Positions 7,044-15,099 of a stretch of DNA of 64,000 nucleotides are shown piece by piece; the stretch's first letter is position 1, and the number at the start of each line of letters is the position of its first letter. Where the stretch lies: positions 62,001 to 126,000 of the forward strand of contig CALNYW010000002.1 in assembly GCA_942490985.1 (NCBI GenBank), in the 5' to 3' direction. The position numbers were made by a program, and so were the translations under genes. The notes under the pieces were generated by a model. That model was not told the origin of the DNA. It did not search any database and saw only the letters and a program-made list of their open reading frames with translations. This stretch comes from Thiosocius sp942490985 (lineage in GTDB: Bacteria; Pseudomonadota; Gammaproteobacteria; Chromatiales; Chromatiaceae).

Positions 7044-8654
7044 ATGGCCGATTCAAAGATTGCTACAACGCCCGAGGCCGAACTGCTGGTTGTGCAGGAA
7101 GCGGCTCGGCTTATCACCAAGTCGACAGACCCTGAACCCGCGGTCAGGGGCATTCTGCGTTTGTTGTCGCAACTGCTCGGCCTGAATCGAGGCCGGGTAC
7201 TGTTGCCCGACGAAGAAACCAACGCGCTACAGATTCAGTATGCCTATGGCCTGACCGACAGCGAGCGCGCCCGCGGTCGCTACATGATCGGCGAGGGCGT
7301 TACCGGCCGCGTCTTTCAGACCAGCCAGCTGGCGCTGATCCAAAACATCGACGAAGAACCCACTTACCTGGCACGGGCCGTCGACCGGACGACGCTGCCC
7401 GATGAGGCCGTCGCGTTCATCGCGGTGCCGATCGTTATCGAGGAGTACCCGGCTGGCGTGCTCGCGGTGCATCGCCTGCGCCAGCGCGAACGCCCGTTCC
7501 AGCGCGACGTCGCTTTGTTACAGGTGTTGGCCACCTTCATTGGCCAGGCACTGCGGGTCAACGAGCTGATTGCCGAACGCACGGCCCACCTGTTGTCGGA
7601 AAACCAGCTGTTGAAAAACAAGCTGGAAAGCAAGGGCGCCCGCTACGGGATCATGGGCCAAAGCCCAGCCCTGCAACAGGCTATTCAGCAGGCGCTGCAG
7701 GTCGCCGGTACCGGCACGACGGTGTTACTGCTGGGCGAATCGGGTACCGGCAAGGAACGCTTCGCGCGCATGCAGCATCTGGCCAGCGACCGCGCCGAAG
7801 GGCCTTTTGTCAGTATCAACTGCGCCGCTATCCCGGCGACCCTGATCGAGTCCGAGCTGTTCGGCCATGAAAAGGGTGCGTTCACCGGTGCCACCGCGAT
7901 GAAGCGTGGCAAAGTCGAGATGGCCTCTAACGGCACCCTGTTCCTGGATGAAATCGGCGACCTCGATCTCGAACTGCAGGCCAAGCTGCTCAAGGTGCTG
8001 GAGCAAAAGGTGATCCAGCGCGTGGGGGCAAGCAAGGAAACGCCGGTCGACGTGCGCATACTCGCGGCGACCCACAAGAATCTGCAGGAGGCCGTCAACG
8101 AGAACCGCTTCCGTCTCGATCTGTTTTATCGCTTGAATATCTTCCCGATCCGGCTGCCGCCGTTGCGCGCGCGCCAGGGTGACGTGCCGATTCTGGCGAG
8201 ATTTTTTCTGAACGCCGCCAACCAGGAGTTCGGTCGCAACGTGGCGTTCGGACCGGGCGCCGTCGAGGTGCTGGATGGTTATCCCTGGCCCGGCAACATC
8301 CGCCAGCTCGAGAACCTGATAAAGCGGGCGGTGTTGATGAGTGTCGAATCGCTGATCCCACGCGACCTGGTCAAGCGGATCCTGGTCGAGGAAGAGGGGA
8401 TCAACTCGCCGGACAGTACGACGCTGCCGTCACACCCGCCGCACAATCCGGCGGCGACGGTCGATGCCCACCCGCCGGCGCAACCGTTCGCCGAGGGGCT
8501 AAGGCCTTACGTGCGGGTGCGCGATGACGAGGGTGGGCGCATCCTCGATGCCTTGCGTCGGCACCAGGGCAACAAGACGCGGGCCGCCCTGAGTCTCGGC
8601 CTGACCCCGCGCCAGCTGCGTTATCGTCTACAGAAGTTGGGCCTGAAGACCTGA
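7044..8654 (+). CDS. sigma-54 dependent activator, GAF-AAA+-Fis
   Basis: A 536-residue NifA-like enhancer-binding protein. An N-terminal GAF sensor domain (about 20-170) precedes a short coiled linker (175-198) and the AAA+ domain with Walker A GESGTGKE (231-238), the sigma-54 contact loop GAFTGA (278-283) and a Walker B LFLDEIGDL. The C-terminus carries a Fis-type helix-turn-helix (GNKTRAALSLGLTPRQLRYRLQKLGL). The frame is open from 6867, but MADSK at 7044 (or ATG 7035) lies after the sigma-54 promoter and starts where homology should. It sits between the ABC operon and the osmC operon and probably controls both plus cynS. The GAF ligand is unknown; there is no phosphoacceptor receiver domain. 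Confidence 0.93.
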   Translation: MADSKIATTPEAELLVVQEAARLITKSTDPEPAVRGILRLLSQLLGLNRGRVLLPDEETNALQIQYAYGLTDSERARGRYMIGEGVTGRVFQTSQLALIQNIDEEPTYLARAVDRTTLPDEAVAFIAVPIVIEEYPAGVLAVHRLRQRERPFQRDVALLQVLATFIGQALRVNELIAERTAHLLSENQLLKNKLESKGARYGIMGQSPALQQAIQQALQVAGTGTTVLLLGESGTGKERFARMQHLASDRAEGPFVSINCAAIPATLIESELFGHEKGAFTGATAMKRGKVEMASNGTLFLDEIGDLDLELQAKLLKVLEQKVIQRVGASKETPVDVRILAATHKNLQEAVNENRFRLDLFYRLNIFPIRLPPLRARQGDVPILARFFLNAANQEFGRNVAFGPGAVEVLDGYPWPGNIRQLENLIKRAVLMSVESLIPRDLVKRILVEEEGINSPDSTTLPSHPPHNPAATVDAHPPAQPFAEGLRPYVRVRDDEGGRILDALRRHQGNKTRAALSLGLTPRQLRYRLQKLGLKT

Positions 8655-8710
8655 CGGCATCCATCACCGCTGACGGTGCCGATTCGACAATCGCTGACAA
8701 ACCGAACGCT

Positions 8711-8733
8711 TATGGTCGACATTGTCGACAAAG
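8711..8733. promoter_or_regulatory. inverted-repeat activator site (UAS), copy 2
   Basis: Contains GGTCGACATTGTCGACAAAG, an interrupted GTCGAC repeat. It matches the site at 3793-3815 at 19 of 23 positions and lies 72 bases before the osmC -24 element, the same distance as copy 1 from the cynS promoter. Confidence 0.72.
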
Positions 8734-8805
8734 GCGGTCGCTTGATGTCGGGCCTGATCGGGCCTATTTCTCTTAAAACATTGTTTTGAATAATAAAATG
8801 TAATC

Positions 8806-8820
8806 TGGCACGCGGGTTGC
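8806..8820 (+). promoter_or_regulatory. sigma-54 promoter of the osmC operon
   Basis: TGGCACGCGGGTTGC is a full match to TGGCACG-N4-TTGC with the correct 10-base spacing between GG and GC. It ends 51 bases before the ATG at 8872. This is the best -24/-12 element in the window. Confidence 0.9.
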
Positions 8821-8871
8821 TCTGTTTCGGACGTACACCAAATCAATCGTCCATTTGAGGAGACAACCCAC

Positions 8872-9420
8872 ATGAGTGCCAACCCGCAAACCGTCGCCAA
8901 GTCAATGAGCTGCCTTCGTCCGCTGGATTCTGACGGGCTGAAAGCGCTTGGTGAAAAAGGTAAGGCGAACCCGGATTCCGTCGTCACCTTGAAGGCGAAG
9001 ACGGTCTGCGAAGGTCAGTTCCGCATGCAGACCTATGTCCGCGACCTTGCGCCGATGCTGATCGACGAGCCGCCGCACCTGCTGGGCGAAGACAACGCGC
9101 CGAACCCGTCAGAAGCCGTGCTTGCCACCTTGGGCGCCTGCCTGGCGGTTGGCGTGCACGCCAATGCCACTGCGCGCGGCATCAAGCTGACCAAACTGGA
9201 ACTCGAACTGGAAGGCGACATCAATGTCACGGCCGTCTGGGGCACCGGTGATCTCAACGAGGCGAAAACGCTCGGCTTCAGCGCCGTTCGCGTGAAGATC
9301 GATGCCGCTGGCGATGGTCCGCAGGAAGAGATCGACGACATCATCAAGCATTCGAATGTCTGGTCGCCGGTGGCCAACACCCTGCGCAACAACGTCGAAG
9401 TCGACGTGACATCGGCCTAA
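8872..9420 (+). CDS. OsmC family protein
   Basis: A 182-residue OsmC/Ohr-fold protein. The family often has two redox Cys and reduces organic peroxides; here a Cys sits in the conserved helix (ATLGACLAVGVHANA) after the typical NPSEAVL. A second Cys (TVCEGQFRMQTYVRD) lies in the N-terminal strand region, not at the usual place of the Ohr pair, so peroxidase activity is uncertain. RBS GAGGAG precedes the ATG. It is first in an operon with a flavoprotein, a DUF302 protein and a rubredoxin reductase, behind a strong sigma-54 promoter, so a role in a specific catabolic oxidation or in handling a reactive intermediate is likelier than general osmotic stress. Confidence 0.85.
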   Translation: MSANPQTVAKSMSCLRPLDSDGLKALGEKGKANPDSVVTLKAKTVCEGQFRMQTYVRDLAPMLIDEPPHLLGEDNAPNPSEAVLATLGACLAVGVHANATARGIKLTKLELELEGDINVTAVWGTGDLNEAKTLGFSAVRVKIDAAGDGPQEEIDDIIKHSNVWSPVANTLRNNVEVDVTSA

Positions 9421-9456
9421 GCGACTAACTAAACCAGTATCACGAAGGACCCCGAC

Positions 9457-10590
9457 ATGAGCTTACCCGCAGAACATATGACCGACGTGCTGATGCCCAG
9501 TGCCGAGCTGATCAGCGCGACGCGACAAATCGTCGACACGGATCTGAAGCCATTGACCGTTGATATCGACCTCGAGGGTCTTTATCCCGAGAACGTTTTG
9601 CGTAAGCTCGGCGCGGTTGGTGCTTTCCGCTATCACTTGCCGTCGGCCCGCGCCGATGGTCAACACGACATGCCGACCGCGTTGGCAGCGATGGCCGAGG
9701 TGTCTCACGAATGCCTGTCGACCGGGTTTGCGAACTGGTGTCAGGACACCGGGGGCTGGTACCTGCAAAACGCCACCAACGATACGGTCCGGGATACCTG
9801 GCTGCCGCGCGTCGCCAGTGGCGAGGTGTTGGCCGGCACCGGCATGTCGAACACCATGAAGGCCTTTGCCGGCATCGAAGAACTGCGTCTCAAGGGCAAG
9901 CGGGTCGACGGCGGTTACGTCGTCAACGGCTCCCTGCCCTGGGTGTCGAACCTCGGCGAAGACCACGTTTTCGGTACGCTGTTTGAACTGGTCGGCGAGC
10001 CGGGACGGTCGGTGATGACCCTGGTCGACTGCCAGATGGAAGGTTTCTCGCTGCGCCTTTCCGCACACTTCACCGCGCTGGAGGGTACCCGCACCTTCGC
10101 CTGTATCTTCGAAAATGTCTTCATCCCGGACGACATGATTATCGACCACGATGGTGCGGCGTTCCTGCGCCGTTCGCGTGCCGGCATCGTGTTGCTGCAG
10201 TTCGGCATGGGCGTCGGCAACATCCAATCCTGCATCGACCTGTGTCGTGGCGTTGAGCCGTTGCTCGGTCATGTGAACCAGTACCTCGACGATCGTCCCG
10301 ATGAGCTCCAGGAAGAGCTCGATGACGCGGTCGAGGCGGTGATGGCCTTGGCCGAAGACCCGTTCGAGACCTCCGAGGATTTCTTCCGCGAAATCCTCGA
10401 GCTGCGGCTCGCGGCCGGCGAACTGGCGCTGCGTGCTTCGCAGTCGGCGATGTTGCACACCGGGGCCCAAGGCTACCTGCGTACCGCACCTGCCCAACGC
10501 AAACTGCGTGAGTCGTATTTCGTCGCGATCGTGACGCCGGCAATAAAGCATCTGCGCAAAGAGCTCGACACATTGGCGGCCGCCGCCTGA
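9457..10590 (+). CDS. acyl-CoA dehydrogenase-like flavoprotein
   Basis: A 377-residue protein with the acyl-CoA dehydrogenase fold: helical N-domain, beta-domain with GTGMSN and LPWVSNLG near residues 127-175, and C-terminal helices. The stretch where medium-chain enzymes carry the catalytic Glu (YEGT-x-QIQ) reads YFVAIVTPAIKHLR here, so the usual base appears to be missing. That, plus a rubredoxin reductase downstream, fits the branch of flavin monooxygenase-like or non-CoA members (as in DszC/SfnB-type relatives) better than beta-oxidation; this is inference from a by-eye alignment. RBS AAGGA precedes ATG 9457. The substrate is unknown and may be what the ABC importer brings in. Confidence 0.8.
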   Translation: MSLPAEHMTDVLMPSAELISATRQIVDTDLKPLTVDIDLEGLYPENVLRKLGAVGAFRYHLPSARADGQHDMPTALAAMAEVSHECLSTGFANWCQDTGGWYLQNATNDTVRDTWLPRVASGEVLAGTGMSNTMKAFAGIEELRLKGKRVDGGYVVNGSLPWVSNLGEDHVFGTLFELVGEPGRSVMTLVDCQMEGFSLRLSAHFTALEGTRTFACIFENVFIPDDMIIDHDGAAFLRRSRAGIVLLQFGMGVGNIQSCIDLCRGVEPLLGHVNQYLDDRPDELQEELDDAVEAVMALAEDPFETSEDFFREILELRLAAGELALRASQSAMLHTGAQGYLRTAPAQRKLRESYFVAIVTPAIKHLRKELDTLAAAA

Positions 10591-10602
10591 GCTGACTGAC
10601 CC

Positions 10603-10623
10603 AAGGGGCTGCGGCCCCTTTTT
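10603..10623 (+). terminator. hairpin inside the osmC operon
   Basis: AAGGGGC-TGCG-GCCCCTT followed by TTT forms a compact Rho-independent-like hairpin 12 bases after the flavoprotein stop and 22 before the DUF302 start. It probably lowers expression of the two downstream genes or protects the upstream mRNA. Confidence 0.6.
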
Positions 10624-10645
10624 GATAGAAGGAAAACCAGACTTC

Positions 10646-11026
10646 ATGAAGACTTTTGCTTCCACCTTGTCGGCCGACGCGACCGTCAACGCGCTGTTGG
10701 CCGGCATCGAGGCGGAGAACATGCGCGTGGTCGCGCATATCAACGGCCAGGCCAATGCCGCAAAGATGGGTAAAGAAGTCCCCGCGGATCAGATTCTCGA
10801 GGTGTTCAGGCCCGACTTCGCGATCCGCGTCTGGGCCGCCTGCAAGCCGGCGGGTCACGACATCCCCTTGCGCATCCACGTCTACGAAGACGGCGATGCG
10901 GTCAAGGTCGCGTGCCGTTTGCCGAGCGAGGTTTTCGCACCATTCGATGCGCCGGCGCTGACCGAGATAGGCACCGAGCTCGATGGGATATTCAATAACA
11001 TCCTGGCGACGGTCCCGGAGGCCTGA
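10646..11026 (+). CDS. DUF302 family protein
   Basis: A 126-residue protein. The pattern is that of DUF302: an N-terminal helix-strand with VNALLAGIEAENMRVVAHINGQANAA, a central EVFRP segment in place of the usual FGNP, then DIPLRIHVYEDGDAVKVACRLPSEVF. DUF302 has no established chemistry; it occurs as a small alpha/beta protein, sometimes fused to redox domains. ATG 10646 is preferred to the upstream ATG 10625, since GAAGGA precedes it. The downstream GTG lies one base after its TGA, so it is translationally linked to the rubredoxin reductase. Confidence 0.75.
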   Translation: MKTFASTLSADATVNALLAGIEAENMRVVAHINGQANAAKMGKEVPADQILEVFRPDFAIRVWAACKPAGHDIPLRIHVYEDGDAVKVACRLPSEVFAPFDAPALTEIGTELDGIFNNILATVPEA

Positions 11027-11027
11027 C

Positions 11028-12416
11028 GTGGAAACCGAAGACTTTCGCCGCTGGGTTTGTGATGCCTGCGGCTACATCTACGACGAGGCAAAGGGCGATC
11101 CTGATTCAGGGCTGGCCCCAGGCACCCGCTACGAGCAGATCCCGGAAGACTGGCAATGCCCGCTCTGCGGACTGCGCAAAAGCGACCTGCGCCTGCTGCC
11201 CGAGATGGCGCCGGCCGCCGCGCCACGTGCGTCTGCGGCTCGCTTTGGCAAGAAGAACGTTGCCAAGAGCAAAGGTGGTGCCGACTACTTGGTGATCGTC
11301 GGTGCCGGTATTGGCGGCTGGTCCGTCGCCGAAGCGGTCCGCGCACGCGATGCCGAGCGGCCGATCTTGCTGGTGACGTCGTGCGAAGGCATCAGTTACC
11401 CGAAGCCTGCGTTGTCCACCGCATTAGCGCATGGCAAATCGGCCGGTGACCTGGCGGAACAGGACGCACTGACCAAGGCCGCCGAACTGGGTATCGAGGT
11501 GCGTACCGAAACACGGGTGCTGAAGATCGATACGTCGAAGAAACGGATCACGACGGCCAAGGGCGGGATCGATTACGGGCATTTGGTGTTGGCGCTCGGT
11601 GCGCAGCAGCGCACGCTGCCGATCGACGGCGACGCGGCCGACCAGGTGCTCCGGGTCAATGACCTCGCGGCGTACCGACGCCTGCGCCAACGTCTGGATG
11701 CCGGCGTGCGGCACGTGACCATATTGGGCGCGGGCCTGATCGGCTGTGAGTTCGCGGAAGATCTTTCCAGCGCCGGCTACGCGGTGTCGGTGGTCGACCC
11801 GACCGATTACCCGCTGGCCAGCCTGCTGCCGCAAGAGACCGGTCAGCAGTTGCGCGAGACCCTGCAATCCAAAGGCGTGTCCTGGGTGTTCCACGCAACC
11901 GCTGATCGGGTCGAGCACAGCGGTGACCGCTTACGCATGACATTGTCTGATGGTGACGCGTTCGAAACCGATCTGGTGCTGTCCGCGGCCGGTCTGGTCG
12001 CGAATACCCAGTTGGCCGAAAAGGCCGGTTTGGCGGTCAGCCGGGGCATCATGACCGACCGCCTGATGCAGTCCTCGCAGGCAGACATTTTCGCCATTGG
12101 TGACTGTGCCGCCGTCGAGGGCCAGGTATTCGCGTACATCGAGCCGATCCGTCGGCAGGCAGCAACGATTGCGGCGAAACTGGTTGGCGAAGACCTGCCG
12201 TTTGATATCAAACCGCCGTTGGTGCGGATCAAGACGCCGAGCCTGCCATTGACGGTCTGTCCGCCGTCGGAAGACGCGCAGCCGGCGCTGATAGCGCAGG
12301 CCAACGCAGCGGCGGATCGGGTTGATTTTCGCTCCGGCGACCGGCTCGTTGGCTTCGTCCTCAGTGGTGCCGAGGCCAATAACGGGATGCAGTTGTACCG
12401 AGAGCTCTACACCTGA
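11028..12416 (+). CDS. rubredoxin / rubredoxin reductase fusion
   Basis: A 462-residue fusion. An N-terminal rubredoxin (about 1-55) has its iron ligands in CDACGY and CPLCGL with the conserved DPDSGLAPGT loop. A linker of about 30 Ala/Lys-rich residues leads to an AlkT/RubB-type FAD/NAD(P)H oxidoreductase with GAGIGGWSVAE (FAD), GAGLIGCEFAEDL (NAD) and AIGDCAAVEG (FAD). It should move electrons from NAD(P)H through FAD to its own iron centre and then to a partner, most simply the flavoprotein at 9457. The GTG start follows the DUF302 stop after one base. Convergent with btuF, whose stop is eight bases away. Confidence 0.93.
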   Translation: METEDFRRWVCDACGYIYDEAKGDPDSGLAPGTRYEQIPEDWQCPLCGLRKSDLRLLPEMAPAAAPRASAARFGKKNVAKSKGGADYLVIVGAGIGGWSVAEAVRARDAERPILLVTSCEGISYPKPALSTALAHGKSAGDLAEQDALTKAAELGIEVRTETRVLKIDTSKKRITTAKGGIDYGHLVLALGAQQRTLPIDGDAADQVLRVNDLAAYRRLRQRLDAGVRHVTILGAGLIGCEFAEDLSSAGYAVSVVDPTDYPLASLLPQETGQQLRETLQSKGVSWVFHATADRVEHSGDRLRMTLSDGDAFETDLVLSAAGLVANTQLAEKAGLAVSRGIMTDRLMQSSQADIFAIGDCAAVEGQVFAYIEPIRRQAATIAAKLVGEDLPFDIKPPLVRIKTPSLPLTVCPPSEDAQPALIAQANAAADRVDFRSGDRLVGFVLSGAEANNGMQLYRELYT

Positions 12417-12423
12417 TCCGGGT

Positions 12424-13230
12424 TCAGGGCGTCGCCAACCCGAGCCGTTGGCGGCATAGCCGCTGTACGGCATCGGCGAGCCGCGGCCCCGGCACCGACA
12501 ACTGGTCGGCGAGCCGGTCTGCCTCGCTACCGTCGTAGCGCCGGACCAGGCTTATCCGTGGCAGCGCCGCTGATGCCATACGCACCTCATCGGTCAGCAC
12601 AAAGACGCCGCGGAGCTGATCGGCAAATGCGTTGCGGTAGCCGGTCCGCTGCAACACATCATTGAGCCAGTGCTTTCCGCCGACCGTCATCGCGGGCCGT
12701 TCCCAAACCTCGACGTAAACGGCCTCCTTGGACAGTGCGCGGCAATCCGTGCGGATCGCTTGTCTGAACGCATCTGCGCGCTGTTGCGCGGCGCCTTCGC
12801 TATCCCCGAGCTGGCCGAGCTTGACGATCGAAAGCGCGATCTGCTCCAAGCTGGTCGGTTCGCTGCGATACACGGCGATGCCGCTGCGGGTCAGCCACGC
12901 GAGGTCTTGCGGTCGGTTCCCGGATGCCCAGGCAATCACCAGATCGGGTTGCAACGCGAGCAGTCGTTCGCGATCGACCGCGCCAGCTCCGCCGATACGC
13001 GGCAGGCCTGCCAGGTCCTTTGGCGCCTCACTGCCCAGACTGATCGCGACGAGCCGCTGCTGTAAACCCGCGGCGACGGCCAACTCTGTGGCGTGCGGCG
13101 ACAGCGTGACGATACGCTTGGCGGGGGAGTCCAGGGTGACGGGCGTGGCGACGTCATCGGAAACCTCAACAGCGAGTCCTGGGCGCCAGAGCAGCGCACA
13201 CAGCAAGCAAGCGAGCTGACCGAATCTCAC
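12424..13230 (-). CDS. btuF: periplasmic cobalamin-type binding protein (BtuF-like)
   Basis: A 268-residue exported binding protein of the BtuF/FhuD class that hands vitamin B12 (or an iron complex) to an ABC importer. Signal peptide: residues 1-20. The body starts with AKRIVTLSPHATELAVAAGLQQRLVAIS, followed by LPRIGGAGAVDRERLLALQPDLVIAW, both diagnostic. No btuCD lie next to it, but the window also has an adenosyltransferase and a riboswitch-controlled BtuB-like receptor, which supports B12. The GTG start overlaps the ampE stop (GTGA), placing it last in a thioredoxin-like/ampD/ampE/btuF cluster, an odd partner set. Helical-backbone architecture is expected but not visible. Confidence 0.8.
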   Translation of the reverse strand: MRFGQLACLLCALLWRPGLAVEVSDDVATPVTLDSPAKRIVTLSPHATELAVAAGLQQRLVAISLGSEAPKDLAGLPRIGGAGAVDRERLLALQPDLVIAWASGNRPQDLAWLTRSGIAVYRSEPTSLEQIALSIVKLGQLGDSEGAAQQRADAFRQAIRTDCRALSKEAVYVEVWERPAMTVGGKHWLNDVLQRTGYRNAFADQLRGVFVLTDEVRMASAALPRISLVRRYDGSEADRLADQLSVPGPRLADAVQRLCRQRLGLATP

Positions 13231-14138
13231 GCCATCAGGGCGATCAAGCTACCGCCACCAATCACGGCGACCCACATGGCGAGACTTCGCCAGACCAGCG
13301 CCAGGGCGTCTTCGACGACGGGAGGGATCAGTGCCGTGTGACCCGCAAGGCCCGCATCGCCGGCCAGTTCGTCGGCGTCGTCGGGGAAAGTATCGAGCGC
13401 CGCAAGGCCGGTATTGGCCAACAGGTTATCGGCTTCATCGAGCGGCCCGTCACCCGGCAGATAGTCGAAGCTGCGCCAGGCGTGCGCGACTGCATCGAAA
13501 TTGCCGGCGATCGCGTAGCCTGCTGCGGTGATGCGAGACGGCAGCCAATCAGCGATATGGCGCATGTCGTCGCTGCCGCGCTGCATCGACGCAGGGCATT
13601 GTTCGGTCTGCAATCGTTCGGCCAGCAGATGAATCAGCCGGTAGGCGGCCGCACCCACCGGGCCGAACACGACGAACCAGAACAACGGTGCGATGACGCT
13701 GCGATTGGCAAGTATGACGACCGCGCGGGCGACCGCGAAGCTGCGTCTCGGTTCGGCAGCCGTCACCGCGCTGAGGCAGAGTTGCTGGGCGAGCTCAGTG
13801 GCGCGCGCGTTGTCGCCGGAATCCCGGGCCGCGAGAAATGCGTCGGCGTCGTCTCCCAGGTCGCGTGGCCCGAGGCAATACAACAGCACCACCACGCTGA
13901 ACGGCAAATGGAACAGTATGCCCATCTCGGCGCTGACCAACTGCAGCCAGAGCACAGCGGCCAGGATCGGGATCAGTACGACGACCGCCCCCCAGGCATG
14001 TGACATCAGCCCCGCCAGCGACGACATGCCGGCCAACCAGCGACAATACCGCTCGAACCAGGCGAAGTGTCGTGCCGGCCGATGTTGCGCGGCCATACGC
14101 TCGATAACGAGGGTGATCAATACGGCGAGAAAGGTCAT
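13227..14138 (-). CDS. ampE: AmpE family membrane protein
   Basis: A 303-residue inner-membrane protein of the AmpE/CobD-like family. N-terminus TFLAVLITLVIERM, membrane segments at roughly 3-14, 38-70, 158-178 and the extreme C-terminus, and the conserved SVIAPLFWFVVFGPVGAAAYRL core identify it. In enterobacteria AmpE follows AmpD and has been proposed to sense cell-wall state in beta-lactamase induction. Here too it follows ampD (44 bases between). The frame is open to 14243, but M at 14138 gives the standard AmpE N-terminus. Shared ancestry with cobalamin CobD/CbiB and the downstream btuF could suggest B12 work, but ampD next door makes AmpE the better call. Confidence 0.87.
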   Translation of the reverse strand: MTFLAVLITLVIERMAAQHRPARHFAWFERYCRWLAGMSSLAGLMSHAWGAVVVLIPILAAVLWLQLVSAEMGILFHLPFSVVVLLYCLGPRDLGDDADAFLAARDSGDNARATELAQQLCLSAVTAAEPRRSFAVARAVVILANRSVIAPLFWFVVFGPVGAAAYRLIHLLAERLQTEQCPASMQRGSDDMRHIADWLPSRITAAGYAIAGNFDAVAHAWRSFDYLPGDGPLDEADNLLANTGLAALDTFPDDADELAGDAGLAGHTALIPPVVEDALALVWRSLAMWVAVIGGGSLIALMA

Positions 14139-14182
14139 GCGGCTGAGTAGTTGGGCAAACGTCGGGTGACCGGACCCTAATA

Positions 14183-14758
14183 TTACCCGAAGCGGATGGG
14201 CGTGCTGGGATGGGTATTCAGGGCCAGGCGGAAGTGTTCCCAATTGAAAAACGGTCCGGGATCGGTCTTCCGTCCGGGGGCAACGTCGCTGTGGCCAACT
14301 ATCCGGTCGTCGGTGATCGCCGGGAATTCATTTTTGATCTGCTTGGTGAGTTGAACCAACGACCGGTACTGCGCCGGGTGAAACGGCATGTCATCGCTAC
14401 CCTCGAGCTCGATCCCGATCGAATAGTCGTTGCACCGTTCACGTCCGCAAAATACCGATTGACCGGCATGCCAGGCGCGCCGGTCGAGCGCCACATACTG
14501 GGTGACCTGTCCGTCGCGGCGAATCAACAGGTGCGCCGAGACCTTCAGCTCGGAAATCTCGGCGAAATAGGGATGCGCATCCGCATCGAGCTGGTTGAAA
14601 AACAGGTCTTCGATCCAGCTGCCGCCGAATTCGCCCGGGGGTAGGCTGATGTTGTGAATCACCAACAGATCGACCGCAAGCCCTTCTGGCCGCTCGTCGG
14701 CATTGGGTGAGGGGTGACACTCGACCCCGGGTAGCCAGATCTTTCCGGGTAGGTTCAT
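14183..14758 (-). CDS. ampD: 1,6-anhydro-N-acetylmuramoyl-L-alanine amidase
   Basis: A 191-residue cytoplasmic zinc amidase that removes the peptide from anhydro-muropeptides in cell-wall recycling. Zinc-ligand motifs are present: VIHNISLPPGEFGG near residue 34, HSDVAPGRKTDPG near residue 155. The AmpD signatures HLLIRRDGQV, YVALDRRAWHAG and YSIGIELEG are intact and length equals E. coli AmpD (about 183). No signal peptide, as for AmpD rather than AmiD. Its start overlaps the stop of the thioredoxin-like gene (ATGA). Confidence 0.95.
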   Translation of the reverse strand: MNLPGKIWLPGVECHPSPNADERPEGLAVDLLVIHNISLPPGEFGGSWIEDLFFNQLDADAHPYFAEISELKVSAHLLIRRDGQVTQYVALDRRAWHAGQSVFCGRERCNDYSIGIELEGSDDMPFHPAQYRSLVQLTKQIKNEFPAITDDRIVGHSDVAPGRKTDPGPFFNWEHFRLALNTHPSTPIRFG

Positions 14759-15099
14759 GGTGCTTCCTCGGCGGGCTGGCGCAGTGCCTGTTCAACGGCC
14801 ATGATGATGGCATCAAGTTGGGCGGCGGCGGCCACCTCGCAATGGAACTCACCGTCGTTGAACAGAAACAGCGCCGGGAGATGGAAGATCTCGAACTCGT
14901 GGACCAGCGCCGGGTCGCGTTGGGCGTCCACCTTGAAGGCCCTCCACTGCGGGCGCTGTTGACGAACCTCGAGCAGCACGGCGGAGAGATGTCGACAACC
15001 GCCGCAGTCCGGCGAACTGAACATCACCAGGCTGACCCCCGGCGTCGCCAGCAGGCGCGGGTGAAAATCGAACTGGTCGAGCTGCAGAAGTTCCGTCAC
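14755..15099 (-). CDS. thioredoxin-like protein, CGGC motif
   Basis: A 114-residue thioredoxin-fold protein. The active site is CGGC (SSPDCGGCRHL, residues about 32-35) instead of CGPC, and the cis-Pro loop is LPALFLFNDGE. No signal peptide, so cytoplasmic. It starts a four-gene set with ampD, ampE and btuF. The altered motif suggests a different redox potential or partner. Specific role unknown. Confidence 0.75.
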   Translation of the reverse strand: MTELLQLDQFDFHPRLLATPGVSLVMFSSPDCGGCRHLSAVLLEVRQQRPQWRAFKVDAQRDPALVHEFEIFHLPALFLFNDGEFHCEVAAAAQLDAIIMAVEQALRQPAEEAP

